Shown in pieces: positions 55,554 through 64,000 of a stretch of DNA of 64,000 nucleotides; within the stretch, counting starts at the first letter, position 1; every line of letters starts with the position of its first letter. The stretch is from Bog-473 sp963838835 (GTDB lineage: Bacteria > Actinomycetota > Acidimicrobiia > Acidimicrobiales > RAAP-2). The stretch is from the NCBI GenBank assembly GCA_963838835.1, contig CAWITA010000036.1:128140-192139 (forward strand), written 5' to 3'. The notes beneath the pieces are model-generated. The model searched no databases. It saw only the letters and a list, made by a program, of their open reading frames with translations, and was not told where the DNA came from. The translations under genes and the position numbers were made by a program.

Positions 55554-56576
55554 ATGCACACCGGGGTCGTGGCGCGCGGCACCGGGCCGGCTGTGCGCCC
55601 GCTGTGGACGCGTCGCTGCTCCGCACTCGTGGTGGTCATCGCGGCCGCGGTAGTGGCGCTTGTGTCACAACCGTCGTTCGCGTCCGACTCCAAGCTCCGG
55701 GCGTCCGCCTCGCTGCGCGCCACCGCGGGCCGCGCCATCGACGCTAGGTACTTCGAGCCCGGCGCATGCATCGAGTACCCGCCTACGTCGGGTGACCGCC
55801 ACCTGACCATTTTCCTCGATGCCGGCCACGGCGGCCTCGACCCGGGTGGCGTGGGCGAGACCGAGTCGGGCCAGACCATTTACGAGGCCGACGAGACGCT
55901 CCCGGTCGAGCTTGACACGATGAAGCTCCTCCGGGCGAAGGGGTTCACGGTGGTGGTGTCGCGAACGGAAGCCGAGACGGTGATCCGCCCGCAGCCCGGC
56001 GACGTCTCGGGCGGGCTCTTCACCGTGCAGAGCGAGCACGACGACGTGGCGGCCCGGGACATCTGCGCCAACATGACCAAGGCGAACGTCCTCGTGGGCA
56101 TCTACTTCGACGCCGGGGGCTCCCCCTACAACGCCGGGGCCGTGACCGGCTACGACACCACCCGATCCTTCTCGGCGCAAAACCTCAAGCTGGCCACGCT
56201 GGTCCAAAACGACGTCCTCAATTCCATGAACACGCAGGGCTGGGGGATCCCAAACCTCGGGGCGGTCGACGACAGCCAGCTCGGCGGGCCTGCACTAAGC
56301 ACCGCCGCGGCCGACTACGGGCACCTGCTGCTGCTCGGTCCGGCCGACCCGGGTTGGTTCACGACGCCGAGCGAGATGCCGGGCGCGCTCATTGAGCCAC
56401 TCTTCATCACTGACCCCTTTGAGGGCAGCATCGCGAACAACCAGACCGGCCAGGAGGTCATCGCCGGCGGCCTGGCCCAGGCGATTGAGCAGTACTCGGC
56501 GCCGCCACCGGGAGGCCAGCACTCCGAGGTTTCAACGCGCGCTCCGCCGGCGAAGGCGACGAAGCCACCCGGCTGA
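55554..56576 (+). CDS. N-acetylmuramoyl-L-alanine amidase-like exported protein, one zinc ligand replaced
   Basis: A 340-residue protein with a signal peptide (ALVVVIAAAVVALVSQPSFA) and the Amidase_3 fold: IFLDAGHGGLDPGGVG with the first zinc His (His92), Glu in ADETLPVEL, and the late catalytic Glu in GALIEPLFITDPFEG. The second zinc His, expected in a SIHxN-type segment, is Tyr184 in VLVGIYFDAGGSP. The enzyme may have changed metal binding or be an inactive wall-binding relative. It ends with a Pro/Ala/Lys-rich tail. The gene stands alone. Confidence 0.8.
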   Translation: MHTGVVARGTGPAVRPLWTRRCSALVVVIAAAVVALVSQPSFASDSKLRASASLRATAGRAIDARYFEPGACIEYPPTSGDRHLTIFLDAGHGGLDPGGVGETESGQTIYEADETLPVELDTMKLLRAKGFTVVVSRTEAETVIRPQPGDVSGGLFTVQSEHDDVAARDICANMTKANVLVGIYFDAGGSPYNAGAVTGYDTTRSFSAQNLKLATLVQNDVLNSMNTQGWGIPNLGAVDDSQLGGPALSTAAADYGHLLLLGPADPGWFTTPSEMPGALIEPLFITDPFEGSIANNQTGQEVIAGGLAQAIEQYSAPPPGGQHSEVSTRAPPAKATKPPG

Positions 56577-56633
56577 GTCGACCCGATCAGCCCTGCGAGC
56601 GCGAGATCTCGGCCTTCTGGAGAACGACGTCGC

Positions 56634-56849
56634 TCACTTCGGCTGCCTGCCGGTGCCGTAGGTGATGCCCTTGCGCTCGCCGTTGGCCTGGGCCACCTTG
56701 TACAGGACCTCGGCGGTGCCGGACTCGCCTATGCGGGCCACGGCGTCGTGAGTGCGGCCCGCAGAGGCGGCGTGGAGCACTTCGTGCAGTTCTCGGTCAC
56801 CCACCCCCAGCTTGAGCCACTCCTCGACGGATCCATTTACCGCTTTCCT
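56634..56849 (-). pseudogene. 3' fragment of an unidentified gene
   Basis: The frame reads VEEWLKLGVGDRELHEVLHA, then RIGESGTAEVLYKVAQANGE and ends KGITYGTGRQPK. Amino-acid use is that of a real protein, but no start codon is available before an in-frame TAA at 56852, so the 5' part is missing. I do not recognise the family. Confidence 0.45.
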
Positions 56850-57103
56850 TTAATGATCCAGCGCGATGCAGGTACTCAGCCCCAGCCCGTGCGCCGTCGT
56901 CTCCAAGGTCGCCCTTGAGGTCACCCACCTACACTGCGGGGAGTGTGCGGGTGGCCAGGGGTCCCCAGCGAGGTCGTCTCGACGCGGAGTCGTCATGAGC
57001 GGGCAGGTCGCGCATGAGGTGAGACGCACTAGATCAGCCCTTCTCCGGGGCCGAGTATCCGCCAATGGGTTCGGCCTAGTAGTGCTCGATCGGAAGTCGT
57101 GAC

Positions 57104-57973
57104 TTGACCGTCACAATCATTTTCGCCCTGGCCGCCGCCCTGGCAAACGCGGTGCACCTCATGACTCAACACGCCGCCAGTGTCGGTGTGTCCAACAAGC
57201 ACCGTGGCTGGGATCTGGTCACCTTCCTGATCCGCCAGCCCCTCTGGCTCCTCGGTTGGGCGGCAGCGGCAGCGGGATTTGGCTTCCAGGCGGTCGCACT
57301 CCACAGCGGGCAGCTTTCGGTCGTCCAGCCCCTCCTCGTCACCGAATTGGTCTTCGCCCTAGTCCTGCGCCGGTTCTGGGTGCACCAGCACATCGCCAAG
57401 ATGGCGTGGTCCGCTGCGCTGGTCACCTGTGCGGCTCTGGTGGTGTTCCTGACCGCGGCCGAGCCCCATGGCGGCCACATGCAGCCCGACGCGGCCGATT
57501 GGGCTTTCGCGCTGGCCGTTTTCGGCGTGGCTGTCGCCGCGTTGACAGTTGTGGCGCGGTGGGGATCTCCCGTGCGTCGGGCCGCGCTCTACGCCACCGC
57601 GGCCGCGATCACATGGGCCTTGATGGCCGCATTCATCAAGGCGTCCACCAACGTGCTTGCGGCATCGGGACTGGTGGGCATGCTGGCGCACTGGCCCATC
57701 TACGCGTTGATTGCCTCCGCAGTCCTCGGGTCGGTGCTTCAACAGGCCGCCTTGCAGGTCGGCCCGTTGAGCGTGTCTCAACCGCTGATCGTCGTGGTCG
57801 ACCCCGCTGTCGCAATCGTGTTGAGCGTCTGGATCTTCGACGAGGGATTCACCGTGAGCCTGGCCCAGAAGACCGTCGCGGGCGTGGCTTTCTGCGTCAT
57901 GGCCATGGGGGTTACCGTCTTGTCGCGAGCAGCGCCCACCGACCTAGATCCGTCGATGCCGGTGAGGCCATGA
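57104..57973 (+). CDS. DMT/EamA-type multidrug or metabolite transporter
   Basis: A 289-residue protein with nine or ten helices starting at TTG 57104 (LTVTIIFALAAALANAVHLM). The two halves have the internal repeat of the drug/metabolite transporter family: QLSVVQPLLVTELVFALVLR in the first and GPLSVSQPLIVVVDPAVAIV in the second. This form is common in actinobacteria. A 254-base gap precedes it with no obvious promoter. The substrate is unknown. Confidence 0.8.
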   Translation: MTVTIIFALAAALANAVHLMTQHAASVGVSNKHRGWDLVTFLIRQPLWLLGWAAAAAGFGFQAVALHSGQLSVVQPLLVTELVFALVLRRFWVHQHIAKMAWSAALVTCAALVVFLTAAEPHGGHMQPDAADWAFALAVFGVAVAALTVVARWGSPVRRAALYATAAAITWALMAAFIKASTNVLAASGLVGMLAHWPIYALIASAVLGSVLQQAALQVGPLSVSQPLIVVVDPAVAIVLSVWIFDEGFTVSLAQKTVAGVAFCVMAMGVTVLSRAAPTDLDPSMPVRP

Positions 57974-58378
57974 GGGCGGGCGCTCGGCGCGGAGCCGGTG
58001 AGGATCCTGATTCGTACAGTTGCCGAGTCTCCCATTGGATTGGCCAAGTCAGGAATCGATGTAGCGACCTCGACGAACTGTTCGACGCAGTCGCGGCAGC
58101 GAGCACGGGGGCAGTGAACCGCTGGTGTCCATGCCGTAATCCATACAGGCGGCCCAGCCCACCATGAAATGCCTGCCCCAGTTGTGCGCGGCGCCCCCAA
58201 CAGCGCGGTTTTCCTCCTGAGTTGGACGTCAGCTTGATGTGCTGCTGCGGGACAAGGGCATGAGTCACCGGCTCGGCATGCCACCAAACGTACTGATCTT
58301 CCACACTGAGCCAATCGTTCGGGCGAGCCATGTGCATCGAATCATCCTGTTCGGGGTTACCCCAGCACCATCGGGACG
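57974..58378. other. Stretch with decayed coding sequence on the minus strand
   Basis: Two minus-strand frames alternate with coding-like pieces (NDWLSVEDQYVWWHAEPVTH, then NWGRHFMVGWAACMDYGMDT) that would join only through frameshifts. No family is recognised and no start is convincing, so it is described as a likely gene remnant. Confidence 0.35.
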
Positions 58379-58900
58379 GTGGGACATTTACGTCCGGAAT
58401 GGGAGCCGTTCTCGGCTGAGTCCGGCGGGGTTGGTGAGGCAACCGACGCTGTCTGTGACCTCGACAAACGGAGACTCCCAGAGAGCAATCTGCGGCTATC
58501 GTCCCGATCTGTGGCTGACGCTCCAGCCAATCCAGCAAACCAAACCCGCAGAGCGGATTCGCTGGTGAGGTGGATCATCATCGGCGTTGAGTATGCAATC
58601 GTGGCCAGCCTGCTGCTCGTGGCCAGCCTCGTCCTAGTGCGAACCGTGATTAGCTTCCTCCGCTACGGTAAGGCGTTCCCCGAGGCCGTTGTAACCGCAA
58701 TCGACGGGATTCTGGTCGTCATCATCATCCTCGATATCGCCCACACGGTCTTCGGCCATCTGAGGTCGTCTGTGTTTCCGGTGCGGCCGTTTCTCATCAT
58801 TGGCATATTGGCCGGAGTCCGGGACATCCTCAGTTCGTCAGCCCACTTGACGATCAGCGCTCCTCTTTCGCAACGTGCCTTCTATAACACTCTGATATGA
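58379..58900 (+). CDS. PsiE-like membrane protein
   Basis: The C-terminal 120 residues match the phosphate-starvation-inducible E family: IGVEYAIVASLLLVASLVLV, FPEAVVTAIDGILVVIIILD, and FLIIGILAGVRDILSSSAHL, with the conserved IGI.AG.R segment. Four helices are expected. The N-terminal 60 residues from GTG 58379 are polar and of doubtful reality; a start nearer to the first helix is possible. No Pho-box-like repeat is visible upstream. Confidence 0.7.
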   Translation: MGHLRPEWEPFSAESGGVGEATDAVCDLDKRRLPESNLRLSSRSVADAPANPANQTRRADSLVRWIIIGVEYAIVASLLLVASLVLVRTVISFLRYGKAFPEAVVTAIDGILVVIIILDIAHTVFGHLRSSVFPVRPFLIIGILAGVRDILSSSAHLTISAPLSQRAFYNTLI

Positions 58901-59011
58901 CGACTAAGAAGGCTGAGCGATCACCACTCCACGTTCTGGAACTGCAGAACCAGCGATCTGTACGGCGCAGCAGTTACAGGGTGGGAGGGGAGGCGCGCTC
59001 GATCGTTGGTG

Positions 59012-59632
59012 TCAGGTCAGAGGTGGAATACCGACCATCTCACGGAACTCATCCGTCGAGTTCGTAACGGGGAAGGGCTTTGCGGGAACGGGCAGCCCGA
59101 GCCGTTCACAGATCGGATCCCAGCCGTCGCCAAGATTCCATTCGAGCAGGCGGCTCGCCGGCACTTCTGCACGCACGTCGTCGTTGTGGCGAACATAAGC
59201 ATCGATCATGGCTTTTGGGTCATCAAAGCGGTCACTGAATCGGTCCCCCAAGAGCTCGCGCACAGCGTCCATCCAGGGTGCGACCTCCGGCGGCATGTGG
59301 TCGAAGGTCAAGAAGATCGTGTTCGAGGCGCTGCGGTACCACTTCTCGGGATCGCGAACCGACAGCAGCACAAGCGCATCGGGGTTGGCCTGTGACAATT
59401 CTCTCCAGAATGCCGCGCCCGGCCAATCCACGATCGCCCCATAGCGCGCCAACATTTTTGACCAGTCGACACCTCGCCCTTCAATAGCGTCGATCCAGGC
59501 TGGTATTTGGTCTGGATCCCCGAGAATCTCGAGCATGTGGTGACACGGGGCATCGAGGAGCTGCTCGAGTGCCAGTTTGAGCGAATGCGTCCCCGTTCGG
59601 CCAACGCCGGCGCCCACGACTTTGATTTCCAT
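59012..59632 (-). CDS. Sulfotransferase family protein
   Basis: A 206-residue protein from ATG 59632, preceded by AGGAGGGTTTT, a strong ribosome site. The PAPS-binding loop is GAGVGRTGTHSLKLALEQLL, followed by DWPGAAFWRELSQANPDALV and LSVRDPEKWYRSASN with the 3'-phosphate-binding Arg and Ser. It belongs to the Sulfotransfer_4 group (PF17784) found in many actinobacteria. It would move sulfate to a small alcohol or lipid; the acceptor is unknown. Confidence 0.88.
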   Translation of the reverse strand: MEIKVVGAGVGRTGTHSLKLALEQLLDAPCHHMLEILGDPDQIPAWIDAIEGRGVDWSKMLARYGAIVDWPGAAFWRELSQANPDALVLLSVRDPEKWYRSASNTIFLTFDHMPPEVAPWMDAVRELLGDRFSDRFDDPKAMIDAYVRHNDDVRAEVPASRLLEWNLGDGWDPICERLGLPVPAKPFPVTNSTDEFREMVGIPPLT

Positions 59633-59783
59633 AAAACCCTCCTGACGTGACGAACACCGGAGGCCGACCAGTGACCGCGAGATACAGATCGAGCAACCCC
59701 TTGCGCCGGCAGATCCTGGCATATATCCACAGCTCAGGTGCTCTCCATCTCGGCGATCGAGGGCACAGCAATTCAGGGGAGCT

Positions 59784-59873
59784 ATCACAGATCAGCTTGA
59801 GGAACCGAAGCAGTGAGGGGTTCACGAGTGCCTGGTTCCCGATCTGGACGGTCGGAACGGTTTCATTGGCCAC
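59784..59873 (-). pseudogene. C-terminal fragment of a glutaredoxin/mycoredoxin-like protein
   Basis: The minus-strand frame reads ANETVPTVQIGNQALVNPSL and LRFLKLI. This matches the end of the glutaredoxin fold, where N-x-T-VPTV is the glutathione/mycothiol-binding loop. The CxxC-bearing N-terminal half is not found upstream in any frame, so this is a fragment. Confidence 0.45.
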
Positions 59874-60057
59874 CCTGTGCGTGCCGACAACGTCATCCGG
59901 TCTGTTGAGCTGGGACGGCGCACCTTGCGCCGTGACGAAGTCCCACCATGGTGTGACCGCTACTGCAACGGTGTTATCTGTAGTGGGATCCTGCGAATCC
60001 GCATCCAGATCAGCGACGGAAGGTTCGTTCCAGCAGCCTCAATACGTTCGTCCAGGC

Positions 60058-60897
60058 TCACGAGGCCGGATGACGTTTTCGGCACGCACACGTGGGGAAA
60101 CCATTCTTTGGCCATGCCCAGATGGCGGTCGACCAAGCGCTCGGCGGTCGGTTGGAGTTCGGCGAGCATGGTGGCGTCGTCCATATCCGGCCCTCCTCCT
60201 CCTGGTGGTAGCCGTCCGCTAGACCTGCACGTACCGGTACTCCCGGACGCCGCGGGAACGAGGCAGTCGCTGGGCAAGGATATCGCAGAAGTAGATCACC
60301 ACGATTTGGATCCAGTTTTAGACCGGGCACAACCCGGCGGATGGCGCCTTGTATGCGTGTCACCTCGCCGGGACGAAGGCACTCGCCGATCCCTAGCAAC
60401 TGCCTAGACCGGCCCTCGTCTCCTTCGGTCTGGAATCGCATGGTATGCACATCGCCGCACGCTCCACTTACATAGTCCAGGTAACCCCGCCGAACGACTT
60501 CATCAGAATCCAGTTCGGTCGAAACAACCACCGATTTTCTGGCGAGCGGACACCACGCCGACCAAGGGGCGTCGAAGAACTCTCCCTCTTCTTGCCTGAG
60601 GAGCTCGTCGTCCTCATCCTCGGGATACGGCCTGCCATCGTCGCGTGGGATCGGAAGGTAAGGACCGAAGCCCTAACGATCATAGAAGGCTTGCATGGCC
60701 TCGTTGGAGTTCGAACCGTCGGTCTCCCTGGTCTTCGCTGCACCCGACGCCTTCGCCATGGCACGATTCTTTTCACTGCTCGCCGGGAAGAATATTGACT
60801 CTCCCTCGCTTTCCCACAGCTCCCAGGGTCGCATGCTCTCCAGCATCTCACCCTGATCGTCCGCCCCTAGAACCTCGCTGACGGGCCGGGGTCGCAC
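60058..60897 (-). pseudogene. Unidentified gene interrupted by an in-frame TAG
   Basis: From GTG 60897 the frame reads RPRPVSEVLGADDQGEMLES and SNSNEAMQAFYDR, then a TAG at 60673-60675. The same frame then goes on with GFGPYLPIPRDDGRPYPEDE, LLRQEEGEFFDAPWSAW and YLDYVSGACGDVHTMRFQTE, all with normal composition. So one codon stop splits a protein of at least 230 residues. The 3' end is not clear and runs into the desaturase fragment. No family is recognised. Confidence 0.45.
60107..60184 (-). pseudogene. N-terminal fragment of an acyl-ACP desaturase-like gene
   Basis: ATG 60184, after a strong AGGAGGAGGAGGG ribosome site, starts MDDATMLAELQPTAERLVDR and goes on HLGMAKEWFPH. That is the usual start of actinobacterial ferritin-like acyl-ACP desaturases. 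After about 26 residues the similarity stops and no di-iron motif follows, so only the 5' end of the gene remains. Confidence 0.5.
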
Positions 60898-61160
60898 TTG
60901 GGCTCTTGCGGCTGCTCGTTACTCTGTGGTGGCCGTCGAGAGGGCCAGCAATAGAAACCGAATGACAACCGTGTCACCGGTTCGCTCCGCCGCAACCGCT
61001 GGGTAAGAGAGCGTTATCGTCCGTTGCAGGTGACCGCCTCGCTCGGTCAGGCTGTCGGCCGCGTCACGCGTTTGGCCGCCGTCCCCAAGCCGCCACTACG
61101 AACCCCCGCACGAACGCGAAGCTCGGATCGGTGAGGGCAGGTGGACTGATCACCACACCG

Positions 61161-62552
61161 CTATTCCCCGGCGATGGTCGCCTCCTGCTGCGACGTCAGA
61201 TGGACGACGTTCTTCGGGTTGCAGTTCCAGATGGACTGGGTCGGCTGGGTGACCGCCTTGTCGTAGACGTACTTGTTGGGCTCGGTCTTGAGCAGGGCGA
61301 AGCACGGCGAAGGCGTGGGCTTGTCGTTGGAAAGGGACAGCTGCGCCACCGGCGCTTGAATTCCTCCGGCGCTCCAGTTCTTCTGGGCTGCTGCGTGGTT
61401 CAGCACGCATGTCACGGTGAGGTTGGCCCCACAGGCCGACGCCGACTTGGCCCAGAGCAGCCACGATTCGGCGCCCTCTTCGTCGTCGAAATCGATGGTG
61501 TCGCCCTTGGCATAGGTGTGCATCACGTTGACGAGCTGCTCGGTGGAAGGGTTCTGCGAGGCCATCTCGAGTGGCCACCACTGCGTCTCGACGTAGACCG
61601 GTGGGAGGCCGGGGTTAGCGGCGACGCCAGCGGAGGTCGTGGAGTTGTAGAACTGGACTCCGAGAATCACAAAGGCCGGCTTGTACGCAGCGGTGGTCAT
61701 CGCCTGGAAGTAGGGGGTCATGTTGGCGTCGGAGGCGGGCCACAGGGCCTGGACTCCCTTGGTCTGGGCCTCCTCGACGTAAGGAGCCCAGTCGACCACC
61801 GATTCACCCGGCTCCTGAAAATCGATGACGTTCCAGCCCTGGGCTTCGGCACCGAACTCATACTTGCGCTCGGGCTGAAGGGTCGAGGGTGTATTCGTGC
61901 CGCCCATGCCGGCCTTCTTGACCGCCTGTGGGTATTTCTTGGCCAGCGCCCCGAACCAGCCCGAACTCACAGAATCGACGCTGAGACCGGTCGGGTCGAC
62001 CTGATCGGAGGCGCTGTATGAGGCGTTCGAGACGACGTAGCCGCTGATCTGGCCGAGTCCGCACTGCTCACGAATGGGGACCGAGGGCTGGTCGAGCGCC
62101 ATGCCGCCGCCGACCGCCATGAAGTCGCTCTGGCAGGACGCCTCGGTCACCTGGGCGGCGTTGAACAGGGCGGCGTCGCGGTCGTCGATCACGATGTGGC
62201 GCCCGTTGATGCCACCGGACGCGTTGCACCACGCCGCGAAGGCCTTGGCCTGCTGGACGAACTCGGCCTCGAGTCCCGGAATGATCGTGTTGGAGGCGTC
62301 GTTGAACTCGGCGATGTTGATCGTCTTGGACCCGACCCCGCGGACCGAGGAGGCACCCCCCGGTCCCGGTTCACAGATCTTGCCGACTCCCGGCCACTCA
62401 CCGTTGGTCGACAGCGCGAGCGCGTGACTGGCCGACGTTGCCGCGGCGGCCGTCGTCGAGGACACTGCGACGCACGTCCCGGTGACCATGACGACCGCCA
62501 GTGCCATCGGCAACGCCATCCGTCGCAGACCAAGAATTCCTCTTCGCAGCAC
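61161..62552 (-). CDS. Branched-chain-type ABC transporter substrate-binding protein
   Basis: GTG 62552, after GGGGAGG, starts a signal peptide (MALPMALAVVMVTGTCVAVS). The mature protein of about 420 residues has the type I periplasmic-binding fold: KTINIAEFNDASNTIIPGLE, WCNASGGINGRHIVIDDRDA and GVQALWPASDANMTPYFQAM. ASGGINGR is the segment typical of Leu/Ile/Val-binding relatives. It likely serves an importer of the LivHMGF type; the set at 12799-16367 lacks such a protein, but a link over 45 kb is only a guess. Confidence 0.85.
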   Translation of the reverse strand: MLRRGILGLRRMALPMALAVVMVTGTCVAVSSTTAAAATSASHALALSTNGEWPGVGKICEPGPGGASSVRGVGSKTINIAEFNDASNTIIPGLEAEFVQQAKAFAAWCNASGGINGRHIVIDDRDAALFNAAQVTEASCQSDFMAVGGGMALDQPSVPIREQCGLGQISGYVVSNASYSASDQVDPTGLSVDSVSSGWFGALAKKYPQAVKKAGMGGTNTPSTLQPERKYEFGAEAQGWNVIDFQEPGESVVDWAPYVEEAQTKGVQALWPASDANMTPYFQAMTTAAYKPAFVILGVQFYNSTTSAGVAANPGLPPVYVETQWWPLEMASQNPSTEQLVNVMHTYAKGDTIDFDDEEGAESWLLWAKSASACGANLTVTCVLNHAAAQKNWSAGGIQAPVAQLSLSNDKPTPSPCFALLKTEPNKYVYDKAVTQPTQSIWNCNPKNVVHLTSQQEATIAGE

Positions 62553-62697
62553 CTCATTACCTCCCCGAACGCTCCCCCGAGCGTGTGCGATCGGGACATT
62601 CAATCAGGGTTTGCGTCCAAGCGGGCGTCGGCCCAATCCTGGCGGTTGGTCGGCCGCACGCTCTGCGCCAGACGGGGCGAGCGTTCTTGGGACCAAC

Positions 62698-64000
62698 CCT
62701 TCTTGTTCACGGGCGGGCTCTTGGCGCCGTCTCGTTCTGGATCTTCATGGCGGGCTACTTCGTCATCGTCAGTGCCCTGTTCTTCGGGGGGGTTCCCGAC
62801 CGGATGGACCGGCTACGCCCCGCTGCAGACACAGGCGGCCGGGGGGATGGACGCCTATCTGGTGGGCTTCGCCGTCATCGGCCTCGGCATGATCATGGCG
62901 GGGTTCAACCTGGCCGCCACCATCATCAATTACCCGCGCGCCGGGCATGACCTGGGGCGCTGTCCCGATCTTCGTCTGGGGCATCCTGGCCACCACGGCC
63001 CTCTTGACCCTGGCCACGCCGACGCTCGTGGTGGCCGGGCTGTTCGGGATCCTCGACCGCACGGCGGAGACGGCCTTCTTCGTGAACGAGCACGGTGGCA
63101 GCAACTTCTTGTGGCAGAACCTCTTCTGGTTCTTCGGCCATCCCGAGGTCTACATCATGGCGCTGCCGGGCTTCGGCATCGTGATGGAGATCATGCCGGT
63201 CTTCACCCGCAAGCCACTCTTCGCCTACAAGGTGGCGGCGGCGGGGATGCTCGGCGTCGCCCTGCTCTCCTTCTTCGTGTGGCAGCACCACCTCTTCCAA
63301 AGCGGCATCAACCCGGACATGCGACCGCTCTTCATGCTCACCACGGAGCTCATCTCGATCCCGACCGGGTTCCTCTTCCTGGTGACGCTCGGGACCCTCT
63401 GGAAAGCGAAGATCCGCTTCGAGACACCGATGCTCTTCTGTCTCGGGATGCTGTTCAACTTCCTCATCGGCGGGATCACGGGGGTGTTCCTCTCCGACGT
63501 TCCGGTGAACGTCACGGTCCACGGCAGCTTCTTCGTGCTGGCGCACTTCCACTACACGATCTTGGGCGGCCTGATCTTCGCCATGTTCGGCGGCTTCTAC
63601 TACTGGTTCCCGAAGATCACCGGGAAGACACTGAACCGCAAGCTCAGCAAGTGGCACTTCTGGACCTTCTTCATCTTCTTCAACTTGACGTTCTTCCCGC
63701 TCTTCATGGTCGGGCTGCTCGGTCAGCCGCGACACGTGTTCGAGTACGCCACCAACCTGCAGACCCTGAACGACATCTCGAGCGTCAGCGCCTATTTCCT
63801 CGGGGCATCGTTCCTCCTCTTCATCGTCAACTTCATCTGGTCCATCTACCTGACCCCGCACGAGGCGCCGCCCAACCCGTGGAACTCGCTCGGCCTGGAA
63901 TGGCAGACCCCGACCCCGGTTCCGTGGTTCAACTTCGAGCACATTCCGGTCGTCTTGAACGACCCCTACCACTACGGCGAGCCCGACGCGCCACCGGTGG
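62698..64000 (+). pseudogene. Second, internally deleted copy of ctaD (continues past window)
   Basis: From 62698 the sequence follows the ctaD gene nearly base for base (compare 35630 onward), including FGHPEVYIMALPGFG, WQHHLFQSG and LAHFHYTI. It lacks the part matching 35657-35847, which carries the heme a ligand GEHGTIMMM, and everything before 35630. Extra bases near 62790 (a run of seven G) and 62934 break the frame. At 63687 it has the correct sequence where the first copy has an extra C. It cannot encode a working subunit I as it stands. Confidence 0.85.

Noticed and set aside
60673..60675. Recoded TAG (for example pyrrolysine)
   Set aside because: No supporting gene or structure is visible, many other genes in the window end in TAG, and surrounding genes are decayed.
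1..64000. Prophage, toxin-antitoxin or defence island
   Set aside because: No phage structural, integrase-of-phage, restriction or Cas-like protein was recognised; the only mobile pieces are integrase-type IS parts. The kinase at 23128 resembles zeta-type folds but has no antitoxin partner.

Overview
The window is high-GC DNA that reads as actinobacterial. The basis is the pair of arabinan-precursor enzymes DprE1/DprE2 with their UbiA-type prenyltransferase, several families typical of actinobacterial lipid catabolism, and an aa3-type oxidase cluster. An uncultured Acidimicrobiia-like bacterium is my best inference, not something the sequence proves. Many genes are broken by single-base indels that are compensated a little further on, which looks more like consensus error than gene decay. 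I give such genes as one CDS spanning all the frames and name the approximate frameshift points. Genuine fragments, truncations and duplications are listed separately as pseudogenes or repeats. No rRNA, tRNA or CRISPR array was seen.

Region 1 (1-21312) is a CoA-thioester catabolism island. It holds three thiolase-fold proteins without the thiolase nucleophile (Ltp2-like), one true SCP2-type thiolase, two DUF35 partners, three class III CoA-transferases, three acyl-CoA dehydrogenases (two of them an adjacent pair), two short-chain dehydrogenases, an amidohydrolase, a luciferase-like flavin oxidoreductase, and a branched-chain-substrate ABC transporter (fused LivH-LivM, LivG, LivF). Together these suggest uptake, CoA activation, beta-oxidation and a final retro-aldol cleavage, as in steroid side-chain breakdown. 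The real substrate is unknown.

Region 2 (21561-29314) is mixed: a secreted protein, a methyltransferase, a P-loop kinase, a VOC protein, small hypotheticals, two head-to-head copies of a secreted-repeat protein, a fatty-acid hydroxylase and a DoxX protein.

Region 3 (29372-38204) is a cytochrome oxidase cluster: an SCO1 domain fused to a large membrane region, a secreted protein, CtaG, a cupredoxin-like protein, CtaC, CtaD, CtaE, and two very small membrane proteins. The last of these runs into an insertion-sequence end.

Region 4 (38198-43126) is a rearranged zone: an integrase-type IS, a second inverted copy of its left end 4.7 kb away, a YdcF protein, a glycosyltransferase that has lost its N terminus, and a damaged copy of a membrane gene whose intact version lies at 54106.

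Region 5 (43127-54609) is the most interesting part. A two-component system, a small anchored protein, ApbE, a b-heme membrane protein, a NuoF-like protein, a ferredoxin, a phosphodiester glycosidase, the decaprenyl-phosphate phosphoribosyltransferase, DprE1 and DprE2 all lie on one strand. Almost all of them overlap the next gene by a few bases. This places an electron-transfer and flavin-attachment module in one operon with cell-wall arabinan precursor synthesis.

Region 6 (54667-64000) contains gene fragments between intact genes (an amidase, a DMT transporter, PsiE, a sulfotransferase, a substrate-binding protein). It ends in a partial, internally deleted second copy of ctaD.
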